DNA of 64,000 bases from Actinomadura sp. NBRC 104412 (lineage in GTDB: Bacteria; Actinomycetota; Actinomycetes; Streptosporangiales; Streptosporangiaceae). This document shows, in pieces, positions 1 through 8,559 of the stretch. The position numbers and the translations under genes are program-made. Location of the stretch: NCBI RefSeq assembly GCF_030269515.1, contig NZ_BSTM01000020.1, positions 1 to 64,000 on the forward strand, read 5' to 3'. Under the pieces are notes generated by a model. It saw only the letters and a program-made list of their open reading frames with translations, ran no database searches and was not told the DNA's origin. Every line of letters starts with the position of its first letter. Positions within the stretch are counted from its first letter, which is position 1.

Positions 1-1
1 A

Positions 2-439
2 CAATCCATACAGGCGGCATTCCAGTATCGGGATGCACAGCCCCGTCACGTTCGAAGGGCTCAACCTGCCCTCAGACACCACCGAGTGACCTCACCGCAG
101 GTGTCCGTGCTACGGGGGGAACCTCAGGCCATCCGCCTGGCGCAAGTGGATGACGAACAGGCCGCGCTGGAGCCGGCGCGCGAGGCCGTGGACATCTACC
201 GCCGACTGTCCGAGGCCGAACCCGCCGCCTACCTGCCCGACCTCGCGTTGTCGCTCTTGACTACTGCTGGCATCCAGAACGCCTTTGGCGTGGAACTCAC
301 CGAAGCAGCCACGGTCGTAGAGGAAGTCATCATGATCTACCGGGCGTTGGCTGAGCAGATCCCTGAAGCGTTCAACGGGTACCTTGCTGCAGCAGAACAG
401 GTCAAGATCGAAATACTCGAGCAACTCAGTGCCCCATGA
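2..439 (+). CDS. TPR-like protein, C-terminal part (5' end off the window)
   Basis: The frame is open from the left edge of the window, so the gene probably starts outside it; an internal GTG at 86 is the first possible start inside. The protein shows two helix-turn-helix units of the type EAVDIYRRLSEAEPAAYLPD followed by VIMIYRALAEQIPEAFNGYL, spaced about 45 residues apart. This is the pattern of tetratricopeptide repeats common in large actinomycete TPR proteins, which act as protein-interaction scaffolds. No catalytic domain is visible. It lies beside a dead transposase, so it may itself be the remnant of a larger gene. Assignment to the TPR class is moderate; function is unknown. Confidence 0.5.
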   Translation, partial: QSIQAAFQYRDAQPRHVRRAQPALRHHRVTSPQVSVLRGEPQAIRLAQVDDEQAALEPAREAVDIYRRLSEAEPAAYLPDLALSLLTTAGIQNAFGVELTEAATVVEEVIMIYRALAEQIPEAFNGYLAAAEQVKIEILEQLSAP

Positions 440-689
440 TCGCCGATAGTTCGGGACGAAGAGGCATTCTGGTCGAGCGCGGAGCAAGGGCCTCGCGGCC
501 CCCAACCCCGTGCGGGCCGGAGGGCACGCCCGCGTGAAGCTGTCTGTCACACCGTCTCGCCGTTCGCGCGGGCGCACCCTCCGGAGCGGTGCGGATGCTA
601 ACGCCAGTGCGAAGCACCCGAATGCCGCAGCTCACGGTGAGGCCAGTGCCCAAGCTTGGCCAGCTTGGAGAAGGCGTATGAGGAGTTGG

Positions 690-1115
690 CAGGGCCCATC
701 GGCGGCGTAGGACGCGCCAGCGCCCGGTCAGTACGGCCATGGTGCGTTCGCCGATGCCGCGTTGCAGCAGGTTGTAGGCCTGGTTGTCGAAGCTGAAGCA
801 CTCCCGGGGAACGGTGTGCGGCGGCTTGATCGGAAGGCGGATCCTGGCGTCGGCTCCGTCGTATCCGGCATCGGCCAACGCCATCAGGTCCTGGCCGGTG
901 GCGGAGCGCAGTTGCGGTAGGACGTGGCGCCGGGCGGCGGTGATGTCGGCGACCGATCTCGGCTCAGCGCGGCACCAGGATCGCCTGCCGGCGGCAGCTC
1001 AGCGCCCGGGTACTGCGGCAGGTTCGGCGGCGCCGCCGTTCCTGATCCAGCAGCCGGACGAGGCGGTGAACGGATGTTCGGAGACGTCGAGGATGGCACG
1101 ATAGACGATCACGTG
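690..1115 (-). pseudogene. Decayed IS5-like DDE transposase relic
   Basis: Read on the minus strand, residues resembling the N-terminus of actinobacterial IS5-type transposases (VIVYRAILDV) begin near 1112. They are followed, after frame changes, by a stretch like RLVRLLDQERRRRRT, and then jump to the C-terminal catalytic part (DITAARRHVLPQL, ALADAGYDGADARIRLPIK, NLLQRGIGERTMAVL, RWRVLRR) ending near 698. The middle of the gene is missing and at least two frameshifts are needed, so no functional transposase can be made. No terminal inverted repeats were recognised. The flanking stretches 440-689 and 1116-1295 hold no gene I can support. Confidence 0.6.
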
Positions 1116-1295
1116 GAGCCATTCGGTGGGACGGGGAAGATTCGACACCTCGCCTTCTACCGGAGGCTCCACGTCTGTTTCAGGCGAAGATTCCTATCTC
1201 CCCGCCCATCCCGTTCACGACAGCCGACGACACTCTTTCCAGTTCAAGTCGCTGAGATCACCTCACTGATCACTCAGAGCCTTGTGTGCGTCGCG

Positions 1296-1616
1296 TTATG
1301 TGACGTCGAATATGACGTCCCCGACGTCTTCGATGCTGATGACCGTGATCGTGATGGCGCCGACGCGTGTGGTGGATTGGTCGGGGAGTATGACCGTGGG
1401 GGATCCGTCTACCTGGATGAACAGACCGTCGCTGTGGTACTTGATCACCGTGAGCCGGTGGTTCTTCACTTCGATGGTCTCACCGGGTTTGGAGACGACC
1501 ACACGGCAGGTTCCATCCCGGCACACCGAGTAGCTCGATCGTAAGCTATCGCACCCGCCGAGCAGCAGCGTCATGGCCATGGTGAGGATGGCCAGGATGG
1601 GAACGGAACGGGACAC
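1296..1616 (-). CDS. Small secreted lipoprotein
   Basis: About 106 residues with a basic start, a hydrophobic segment (VPILAILTMAMTLLLGG) and a lipobox LLGGC, so it should be lipidated on Cys and anchored on the outer face of the membrane. The mature part is about 85 residues with short beta-like segments and two further cysteines (VCRDGTC) that could form a disulfide. I chose the GTG at 1616 because GGGAGGGG lies 5 nt upstream; a GTG at 1643 would add nine residues but places the signal peptide less well. No family was recognised. It stands alone between a transposase relic and the EspI-like gene. Confidence 0.65.
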   Translation of the reverse strand: MSRSVPILAILTMAMTLLLGGCDSLRSSYSVCRDGTCRVVVSKPGETIEVKNHRLTVIKYHSDGLFIQVDGSPTVILPDQSTTRVGAITITVISIEDVGDVIFDVT

Positions 1617-1835
1617 GGGAGCCCCTCCCCGTAGGGCCGGCACTTATGACGGAGACGTGCGACGGCACTCATCAGTTGACCGCGCAGCACGAAGGAGTTG
1701 TGGGGCGGTCGTTTGAGGGTTGGGATTTTTCTGGCTGGAGGGGCGGGGCGGGCTTCATCAGCGGTTGATGGGCGGCCCGCTTGGGCGGGAGAAGGACGGG
1801 CTGCCATCGGACGCGGAGGGAGCGGGTTCGTCCGG

Positions 1836-3689
1836 TCAGGTGGGGCGGGAGTAGCCCAGGCCGTCGCCGATGACCGCGGCGAGGTTGAGGTACGCCTCGC
1901 GGGTGGACGTGGCCAGTGCCTCCAGTTCGATCTCGGCGCCTTCTTCGAGGTGGTCGTCGTACGGGATGCGGACGACGGCACGGCAGCGGCTCTCGAAGTG
2001 GGCTTGGAGTTTGTCGAGGTCGACCTGGCTGCGCGTGCGGTGCCGGACCATCGACAGCACGACGACGCCGTTGCGGACGAGGTGGCCGTGGTTGTGGGCC
2101 TCCAGCCAGTCGAGGGTGGCGCTGGCGGAGCGGGCGCCGTCCACCGAGGGCGAGCTGACCAGGACGAGCTGGTCGGCCAGCGCCAGGACGCCGGCCATCG
2201 CGGAATGCAGCAGGCCGGTGCCGCAGTCGGTGATGCAGATCGAGTAGTACTGCTCCAGGATCACGGCGACCGCGGAGTAGTCCTCGGCGCTGAACGCCTC
2301 GCTGACGGCGGGGTCGCGGTCGGAGGCGAGCACTTCCAGGCGGGCGCTGTTCTGGGACGTGAAGGCCCGCAGGTCCGCGTACCGGTGGATCTTGTCGCGG
2401 TTGTTGAGCAGGTCTCGTACGGTGGCGGCGGTCTCCAGCTTCACCTTGTCGGAGAGGGTGCCGCGGTCGGGGTTGGCGTCCACGGCGATGACCCGGTCGC
2501 CGCGCAGGGAGGCCAGCATGGAGCCGAGGCCGGTCGTGGTGGTGGTCTTGCCGACGCCTCCCTTCAGCGACATGACCGCGACCCGGTGGTGCCCGTTGAC
2601 CACCGGCTGGCGGACGCGGGCGATCAGGTCCTTGCGGCGCAGCTCGGCCTGTGACTCGCCGGGGTGGACGCTGCCGCCCGTGGCCTTGTAGACGGCGCGG
2701 CGCCAGCCGGAGGAGGGAGCGATGCGGCGTTCGCCGAGGAGGTTCTCGGAGCTGAGGCTTTCGGAGGACTCCGGCGGCGGGGGCTGCTGCTGCGGGTAGC
2801 CCTGCGGAGGCGCGCCCTGCGCGGGCATTCCCTGGTAGGGGCCTTGCTGGTACGCGGCAGGGCCCGCGTAGCCAGGGGGTGGTGGCCCGTAGCCAGGGTG
2901 AGGCTGGGGGTTGTACTGGGGTGCCCCACCGGCGTACGGGTACTGCGGGGCGCCGCCTTCAGGTGGGCCGAACTGCCCGGGCGGGTACGGCGGCAGTTGT
3001 TCCAGCGGCGGCGCGGGCTGGCCGTTGGCGGGCTGCTGCGCCTCCCCCTGGTTCGGCGCGGGTCCGGCTTCCTGCTGTGGGTAGCCGGTGGCGTACGGAG
3101 GCGGCAGCATGCCGCCCTCGGAAGGCTGCTGGAGGGGGATGGGCCCGGTGTCGTGGGGCGCCTGCGGAGCCGGGGGGTCGGCGTCGAACGACGGCAGCGG
3201 GGTGTAGGGCGGCGGGGTGTTGACGTTGTTGTAGGCCGGGGGGAAGCCCGGGGGTGGTGGCAGCGGCCCCTGGGCGGCCGGGTCGTCCACGGGCGGAGGG
3301 GTCTGCTCTGCCTGAGGAGTCGGCGGGACCGGTGGTGGAGGAGGCGGGGGTGGGGCCGCGAAGCTGCCCGGTGGGGGGCCGAAGCTTTGCGGTGGCGGGC
3401 CGAACCCCTCGCCGGACGGGGGGTTCTGGAAGGGTGGGGGCGCCAGCCAGGGGTTGTCCGCAGGCTCGGGACGGCTCTCGGGCTCGGCCTGAGCGGGCTC
3501 CTTTTCGGCGTCGGGCCGGCCGACGATGGTGGCGTCCTCGTCCGGTCCCGGGCGGTCGTCCGAGGACGGGGCGGGTTCGGCGGCGGGCGCGGGCGGGGCA
3601 GCGGAGGGCTTGGTGGCCTCGCTGTTCATCGCGTCCAGTGACGCCAGGCGCTCCTCCAGGGAACGTCCGTCGTGATCGTTCCTCGCCAC
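1836..3689 (-). CDS. EspI-like Pro-rich MinD/ParA-family ATPase
   Basis: 617 residues in two parts. Residues 1 to about 320 are low-complexity and very rich in Pro, Gly, Gln and Ala, with long PPP runs. From about 373 there is a MinD/ParA-type P-loop ATPase with deviant Walker A SLKGGVGKTT, the switch-like VDANPDRGTL and the CITDCGTG motif. The architecture matches EspI and related proteins associated with type VII (ESX) secretion in actinobacteria, but no EccC, EccD or WXG100 gene is adjacent. A role in positioning or regulating a secretion or cell-pole machine is inference. The GTG start is preceded by GGGGAGAG. The gene is monocistronic and divergent from the quinone oxidoreductase. Confidence 0.75.
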   Translation of the reverse strand: MARNDHDGRSLEERLASLDAMNSEATKPSAAPPAPAAEPAPSSDDRPGPDEDATIVGRPDAEKEPAQAEPESRPEPADNPWLAPPPFQNPPSGEGFGPPPQSFGPPPGSFAAPPPPPPPPVPPTPQAEQTPPPVDDPAAQGPLPPPPGFPPAYNNVNTPPPYTPLPSFDADPPAPQAPHDTGPIPLQQPSEGGMLPPPYATGYPQQEAGPAPNQGEAQQPANGQPAPPLEQLPPYPPGQFGPPEGGAPQYPYAGGAPQYNPQPHPGYGPPPPGYAGPAAYQQGPYQGMPAQGAPPQGYPQQQPPPPESSESLSSENLLGERRIAPSSGWRRAVYKATGGSVHPGESQAELRRKDLIARVRQPVVNGHHRVAVMSLKGGVGKTTTTTGLGSMLASLRGDRVIAVDANPDRGTLSDKVKLETAATVRDLLNNRDKIHRYADLRAFTSQNSARLEVLASDRDPAVSEAFSAEDYSAVAVILEQYYSICITDCGTGLLHSAMAGVLALADQLVLVSSPSVDGARSASATLDWLEAHNHGHLVRNGVVVLSMVRHRTRSQVDLDKLQAHFESRCRAVVRIPYDDHLEEGAEIELEALATSTREAYLNLAAVIGDGLGYSRPT

Positions 3690-3892
3690 CGTCTCTCCCC
3701 TCGTGCCACGCCTTCAAGGATCGGTACAAGGCGGGTACGTATTGGCCCATCGGCAGGATACCGGTGCGTCGAATCGGCGCGTCCATCACGAAGATCCGGA
3801 ACGCCGTCCGGAATATCCCTATGGTCGCCGGTGGTCCCTTCTCTTCCAAGCCCGTTCCAAGGCGGTGGCGGCGCGGGCCGCCCGGTAGCGTG

Positions 3893-4855
3893 ATGAGTAT
3901 GCGTGCGATCGTCATTCGTGAACCGGGCGACCCCGACGTCCTGGAGTGGAAGGAGGTGGCCGATCCGGAGCCGGCGCCGGGCGAGGTCGTGATCGAGGTC
4001 GTGGCGAGCGCGGTCAACCGGGCGGACGTCATGCAGCGGAGGGGCTTGTATCCCCCGCCGCCGGGTGCTCCCCCGTACCCGGGCCTTGAGGTGTCCGGAC
4101 GTGTCGTGGCGCTCGGCGACGGCGTGACGGGGTGGAGCGCCGGTGACGAGGTGTGCGCGCTGCTGGGCGGGGGCGGCTACGCCGAGCGGGTCGCGGTGCC
4201 CGCGGGCCAGGTGCTCCCCGTGCCGCGCGGGGTGAGCCTCGCCGAGGCGGCCGGGCTTCCCGAGGTCGTTTGCACGGTGTGGTCGAACGTCTTCATGTTG
4301 GCGCGGCTCGAAGAGGGGGAGACCTTCCTCGTACACGGCGGCGGCAGTGGCATCGGCACCGCGGCCATCCAGTTGGCCAAGGCGCGGGGGGCGCGGGTGG
4401 TGTGCACGGTCGGCAGCGCGGAGAAGGCGGAGCGCTGCCGCGCGCTCGGAGCGGACGTGGCGATCAACTACCGCGAAGAGGACTTCACCGAGAGCGGACC
4501 GTACGACGTCATCCTTGACAACATGGGCGCCAAGTATCTGGAGCGCAACGTCCGTTCCCTGGCGGCCGGCGGGCGCCTGGTGGTGATCGGCTTGCAGGGC
4601 GGGACGCGTGCCGAGCTCGACCTGGGGCTGCTGCTGGGCAAGAGGGCGGCGGTGCACGCCACGTCGCTGCGCGCGCGTCCGCTGGAAGAGAAGGCGGCGA
4701 TCGTGGCGTCGGTGCGCGAGAACGTGTGGCCGCTGGTCGAGTCGGGCGCCGTGCGCCCCGTCGTCGACCGGACGATCCCCATGGCCGAGGCCGCCAAGGC
4801 GCACCGGGTGCTTGAGGACAGCGTCCATATCGGGAAGATTCTGCTGAGCGTGTAG
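3893..4855 (+). CDS. NAD(P)H quinone oxidoreductase (zeta-crystallin/PIG3 type MDR)
   Basis: About 320 residues of the medium-chain dehydrogenase/reductase superfamily. The N-terminal GroES-like fold has GDEVCALLGGGGYAE; the Rossmann fold carries VHGGGSGIGTAAIQLAK and then a conserved ALGADVAINYR segment. The Cys/His zinc ligands of alcohol dehydrogenases are absent, as expected for zinc-free quinone reductases, which reduce quinones or enones with NADPH in the cytosol. Two ATGs six bases apart (3893, 3899) compete as start and neither has a strong Shine-Dalgarno. It ends 19 bp before bpa and both are read together; a quinone oxidoreductase next to bpa is also seen in other actinobacteria. 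Confidence 0.85.
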   Translation: MSMRAIVIREPGDPDVLEWKEVADPEPAPGEVVIEVVASAVNRADVMQRRGLYPPPPGAPPYPGLEVSGRVVALGDGVTGWSAGDEVCALLGGGGYAERVAVPAGQVLPVPRGVSLAEAAGLPEVVCTVWSNVFMLARLEEGETFLVHGGGSGIGTAAIQLAKARGARVVCTVGSAEKAERCRALGADVAINYREEDFTESGPYDVILDNMGAKYLERNVRSLAAGGRLVVIGLQGGTRAELDLGLLLGKRAAVHATSLRARPLEEKAAIVASVRENVWPLVESGAVRPVVDRTIPMAEAAKAHRVLEDSVHIGKILLSV

Positions 4856-4874
4856 GACAGGAGACCGGGAGATC

Positions 4875-5450
4875 ATGAACCAGCCTTCGCGAAACGATCC
4901 GACCAATCCGGAGGCCAAGCCGGAGTCGGAGCAGGAGCCGCAGGTCCTGGTGGTCGGTCCGAACGGGATCGCGGTGGAGGCGAGCGGGGAGAGCGCCACC
5001 GGGGAGAAGTCGGTCACCGAGATGGTGGAGCAGCCGGCCAAGGTGATGCGGATCGGCGGCATGATCCGCCAGCTTCTGGACGAGGTGAAGGCCGCCCCGC
5101 TGGACGAGGCGAGCCGGGCCCGGTTGAAGGAGATCCACCAGTCGTCCATCAAGGAACTGGAGGACGGTCTGGCGCCGGAGCTGGTCGAGGAGCTGGAGCG
5201 GCTGTCGCTGCCGTTCGTCGAGGGCCAGGTGCCGAGCGAGGCGGAGCTGCGGGTCGCCCAGGCCCAGCTCGTCGGATGGCTTGAGGGGTTGTTCCACGGC
5301 ATCCAGACCACGCTGTTCGCCCAGCAGATGGCGGCGCGTGCCCAGCTTGAGCAGATGCGGCGTGCGCTTCCGGCCGGGATGGTCCCGCCCGGCGGTCAGG
5401 GCGGCGAGGACGAGGGCCCGGGGCGCCGCTCCTCCGGCCCCTACCTGTAG
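4875..5450 (+). CDS. bpa: Bacterial proteasome activator Bpa
   Basis: 191 residues matching the Bpa family (formerly DUF2587), an ATP-independent ring activator that opens the 20S proteasome gate in actinobacteria. A disordered acidic N-terminus is followed by the helical core (about 45-160) with EMVEQPAKVMRIGGMIRQLL, AAPLDEASRARLKEI, and the LVGWLEGLFHGIQTTLFAQQ helix. The extreme C-terminus is GPYL, close to the GQYL motif with which Bpa docks into the proteasome alpha ring; the penultimate Tyr and final Leu are kept. GGAGAT precedes the ATG at 4875. The proteasome genes themselves are not in the window. Confidence 0.92.
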   Translation: MNQPSRNDPTNPEAKPESEQEPQVLVVGPNGIAVEASGESATGEKSVTEMVEQPAKVMRIGGMIRQLLDEVKAAPLDEASRARLKEIHQSSIKELEDGLAPELVEELERLSLPFVEGQVPSEAELRVAQAQLVGWLEGLFHGIQTTLFAQQMAARAQLEQMRRALPAGMVPPGGQGGEDEGPGRRSSGPYL

Positions 5451-5468
5451 GCGCCCCAGGAAGGGCCC

Positions 5469-6296
5469 CTAGGAGGGGGCCTCGTCCTGGGCCGCGGGGT
5501 AGAGGCGTTCGAGGACTTGGGCGACGCCGTCCTCGTCGTTGCCGGCCGTCGTGTGGGTGACGGTGGCGAGCACGTCCGGGTGCGCGTTCGCCACCGCGTA
5601 CGACGTGCCGGCCCACGTCAGCATCGGCAGGTCGTTGGGCATGTCCCCGAAGGCGACGACCTCCTCGGGGGAGATGCCGTGCTCGGCGCAGAACTCGGCC
5701 AGCGCGCTGGCCTTGGTGATGCCGGGCGCGCTCATCTCCAGCGGACCGGACGAGTGAGTGACCGTGACCAGGTCGCCCACCGCCTTGATCGCCCGTTCGG
5801 CCAGCGAGTCGGTGTCGGTGCCGGGGTGGAAGGCCAGCAGCTTGGTGCCGCCCCGGCTGACCAACGTCTCGCCGTCGACCGGGCGCCCGCCGAGGGCGTC
5901 GGCGTCCCAGGTGCCGAGGTTGTAGCTGGCCTCGAAGACGAACCCGGTCGGGTACTCCACGGCGAACCGCAGGTCGGGAACGGCCTCGCGCAGCCGCTCC
6001 ACGACCTGCGCGATCACCTCCGGCTCGATCATGTGCGAGCGGAGCACGCGCTCGGTGTGCAGGTCGTACAGCACCGCGCCGTTCGCGCAGATGGCGACGC
6101 CCCGGTGACCGACCGCCGCGGCGACCTCCGCCATCCAGCGGGGCGGCCGCCCGGTGACCATGACGAGCGTGGCCCCGGCGCGTTCCACCCGGCCGAGTGC
6201 CGCCACCGTACGGGCGGACACCGTGCCGTCGGAGCGCACGATCGTCCCGTCCAGATCGGTGGCGATCAGCCGAGGCCGACCGGCGGAGTCCGACAT
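5469..6296 (-). CDS. HAD-superfamily Cof-type phosphatase
   Basis: 275 residues of the haloacid dehalogenase superfamily, Cof/YidA subfamily (IIB cap). Motif I is ATDLDGTIV with the nucleophile Asp14 and acid/base Asp16; motif II is TGRPPRW; motif IV is VAFGDMPNDLPML with the magnesium-binding acidic residues. The cap lies between about 85 and 195. Such enzymes dephosphorylate sugar phosphates, nucleotides or cofactors such as FMN precursors in the cytosol; the substrate cannot be read from the sequence. It is convergent with bpa (18 bp between stop codons) and lies downstream of serS in the same direction, an arrangement seen in several actinobacteria. Confidence 0.85.
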   Translation of the reverse strand: MSDSAGRPRLIATDLDGTIVRSDGTVSARTVAALGRVERAGATLVMVTGRPPRWMAEVAAAVGHRGVAICANGAVLYDLHTERVLRSHMIEPEVIAQVVERLREAVPDLRFAVEYPTGFVFEASYNLGTWDADALGGRPVDGETLVSRGGTKLLAFHPGTDTDSLAERAIKAVGDLVTVTHSSGPLEMSAPGITKASALAEFCAEHGISPEEVVAFGDMPNDLPMLTWAGTSYAVANAHPDVLATVTHTTAGNDEDGVAQVLERLYPAAQDEAPS

Positions 6297-6431
6297 GTCA
6301 CCTTCCTGTTCCGCCGCATCAGGGCTTTCCCGGCCGCGCGAGCGGCAGGGGGAGGGGGCGGCTGGAACACACCATAAGCGATCTGCCAGGACGGACCACC
6401 CGCACCCCCGAGCCGGAGGCCGCGAGGGCGA

Positions 6432-7691
6432 TCAGCGCTTGACCGGTTCGAGGACCTCCAGGCCCAGGTGCTTCTGGAGGGCCTTGGGGACCCGGACCGA
6501 GCCGTCCGCCTGCTGGTGGTTCTCCAGGATGGCGACGATCCAGCGGGTGGTGGCCAGGGTGCCGTTGAGGGTGGCGACCGGCTGGTTCCTGCCGTTGTCG
6601 TCGCGGTAGCGGACGGCGAGCCTGCGCGACTGGAACTCGGTGCAGTTCGAGGTGGAGGTGACCTCGCGGTAGGTGTTCTGCGTGGGCACCCACGCCTCGC
6701 AGTCGTACTTGCGGGCCGCGCTGGCGCCCAGGTCGCCCGCCGCCACGTCGATGATCCGGTACGGCAGCTCGACCTTGGCCAGCATCTCCTTCTCCCACTC
6801 CAGCAGCCGCAGGTGCTCGGCGTGGGAGTCGGCGGGGTCGCAGTAGGAGAACATCTCGACCTTGTCGAACTGGTGCACCCGGATGATGCCGCGGGTGTCC
6901 TTGCCGTACGAGCCGGCCTCCCGCCGGAAGCAGGACGACCAGGCGACGTACCGGCGCGGCAGGTCGGGAAGGATCTCGTTCATGTGGTACGCGGCCAGCG
7001 GCACCTCGGACGTCCCCACCAGGTAGAGGTCGTCGGCGGGCAGGTTGTAGACCTCGGCGGCGTGCGCGCCGAGGAACCCGGTGCCCTCCATGGCGTCCGG
7101 CTTCACCAGGACCGGCGGGTACATCGGCGTGAACCCGGCCTCGATCGCCTGCTCCATGGCCAGGTTGAGCAGGGCGAGCTGGAGCCGCGCCCCGATGCCG
7201 GTGAGGTAGAAGAACCGGGCGCCGGACACCTTTGCGCCGCGCTCCATGTCGATCGCGCCGAGGGCCTCACCCAGCTCCAGGTGGTCCTTGGGCTCGAAGT
7301 CGAAGGCGGGCGGCTCGCCGACGTGCTCCAGGACGACGTAGTCCTGCTCGCCGCCGGGCGGGGTGTCGTCCTCGATGAGGTTGGGGACGGTCCTGAGCAG
7401 CGCGTCGAGCTCGGCGCCCAGCCGGTCGGCCTCGGCCTCGGCGTCCTTGACCTGCTGGGCCAGCTCCTTCGCGCGGGCCAGCAGCGCCTGCCGCTCCTCG
7501 CCCGACGCCCTGGACACCGACTTGCCGAAACTCTTCTGCTCCGACCGCAGCCGCTCGAACGACGACAGCGCGGAACGGCGCCGCTCGTCCAGGTCCAGCA
7601 GGGTGCCGACGACGGACTCGTCCTCGCCGCGGGCGCGCTGGGACGCGCGCAGCCGCTCGGGATCCTCTCGAAGAGCTCGCAGGTCAATCAC
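6432..7691 (-). CDS. serS: Seryl-tRNA synthetase
   Basis: 419 residues, normal length for bacterial SerRS. It charges tRNA-Ser with serine using ATP. The N-terminal antiparallel coiled-coil arm that contacts the long variable arm of tRNA-Ser spans about 25-100. The class II catalytic core has motif 2 (YVAWSSCFRREAGSYGKDTR) and motif 3 (LNGTLATTRWIVAILE). The GTG start encodes VIDLRALRED, the canonical SerRS N-terminus. The gene lies between a methyltransferase and the HAD phosphatase, all on the minus strand, but gaps of about 65 and 135 bp leave co-transcription open. Confidence 0.97.
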   Translation of the reverse strand: MIDLRALREDPERLRASQRARGEDESVVGTLLDLDERRRSALSSFERLRSEQKSFGKSVSRASGEERQALLARAKELAQQVKDAEAEADRLGAELDALLRTVPNLIEDDTPPGGEQDYVVLEHVGEPPAFDFEPKDHLELGEALGAIDMERGAKVSGARFFYLTGIGARLQLALLNLAMEQAIEAGFTPMYPPVLVKPDAMEGTGFLGAHAAEVYNLPADDLYLVGTSEVPLAAYHMNEILPDLPRRYVAWSSCFRREAGSYGKDTRGIIRVHQFDKVEMFSYCDPADSHAEHLRLLEWEKEMLAKVELPYRIIDVAAGDLGASAARKYDCEAWVPTQNTYREVTSTSNCTEFQSRRLAVRYRDDNGRNQPVATLNGTLATTRWIVAILENHQQADGSVRVPKALQKHLGLEVLEPVKR

Positions 7692-7755
7692 AGACCCGAG
7701 GCTACCGCTGCCGGACCCGCCCCGCGTCCGAGTATCGCGCGCCGCCCGCCCGGGC

Positions 7756-8559
7756 TCAGCGGGTCGCGTGGGTCAGCAGGGCGTGGGCCGGGAGGGAGAC
7801 CCGGCCGCCGTCCACCGCGTACCCCGCCATGATCCGGTCGTAGGCGGCCTTGATGCGGGCGACCGTGGCCTCGTCCTGCCGGGACACGATCACGCCGTTG
7901 CTGCCGACCTTGGCCAGCGCGCCGGTCCGCCACCACTCCTCGGGGTCGGTGACGTGCCGCCAGGACACGGGTTCGGTGACGGCGTCGGGAAAGCCGGACT
8001 CGCGGACCAGCCGCTCGAACGCGTCGCGGCGGCCGTACTCCATGAAGGGGCTCACCGGGATGTCGTCCGGCCACGGGACGCCGACCTGGTCGACCGCGTC
8101 CCGGACGACGGACAGGGCGCCGCTGCCGGGCATCTCCCAGCAGGTCAGCGCCAGCCGCCCGCCGGGACGCAGCACCCGCCGCAGCTCCGCCAGCGCGCGG
8201 GCGGGCTCCCCCACATGGTTGATCACGAAGTTGCCCACGACCGCGTCGAAGCCCTCGTCCGCGAACGGGAGGACGGGCAGCACGGCGACCCGCACGTCCA
8301 GCCCGGGGACGTTGCGCGCCGCCGTCTCGGCCATCCCGGGGTCGGCGTCCACCGCGGTCACCTCGGCGCCACGGCGCACCGCCTCGCCCGCCACCACGCC
8401 GGGACCCGTGCCCACGTCCAGCACCTTGGTCCCGCCGCCCACCTTCGCCGCGTCGAGCAGGGGCTTGACGGTGTACGCGGTCAACTGCATGAACCCGCGC
8501 TCATACGCGGGGGCGCGTCCCGCCCACAGCTCGCGCTCGTATTCGTCGAAGGACGTCAC
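7756..8559 (-). CDS. Class I SAM-dependent methyltransferase
   Basis: 267 residues with the Rossmann-like SAM fold: motif I VLDVGTGPGVVAGEA, the acidic TAVDADPGMAE loop, and a post-motif VVGNFVINHVGEPARALAEL followed by LRPGGRLALTCWE. This arrangement belongs to the Methyltransf_11/25 (UbiE-like) group. The acceptor cannot be inferred. The GTG start overlaps the stop of pheA by four bases (GTGA), so the two are translationally coupled, although a link to phenylalanine metabolism is not implied by the family. Confidence 0.8.
   Translation of the reverse strand: MTSFDEYERELWAGRAPAYERGFMQLTAYTVKPLLDAAKVGGGTKVLDVGTGPGVVAGEAVRRGAEVTAVDADPGMAETAARNVPGLDVRVAVLPVLPFADEGFDAVVGNFVINHVGEPARALAELRRVLRPGGRLALTCWEMPGSGALSVVRDAVDQVGVPWPDDIPVSPFMEYGRRDAFERLVRESGFPDAVTEPVSWRHVTDPEEWWRTGALAKVGSNGVIVSRQDEATVARIKAAYDRIMAGYAVDGGRVSLPAHALLTHATR

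Noticed and set aside
1698..3641. Plus-strand Val/Gly/Arg-rich frames of 318 and 325 codons opposite the EspI-like gene
   Set aside because: Low-complexity shadows of the Pro-rich minus-strand gene; no family pattern and no ribosome sites.
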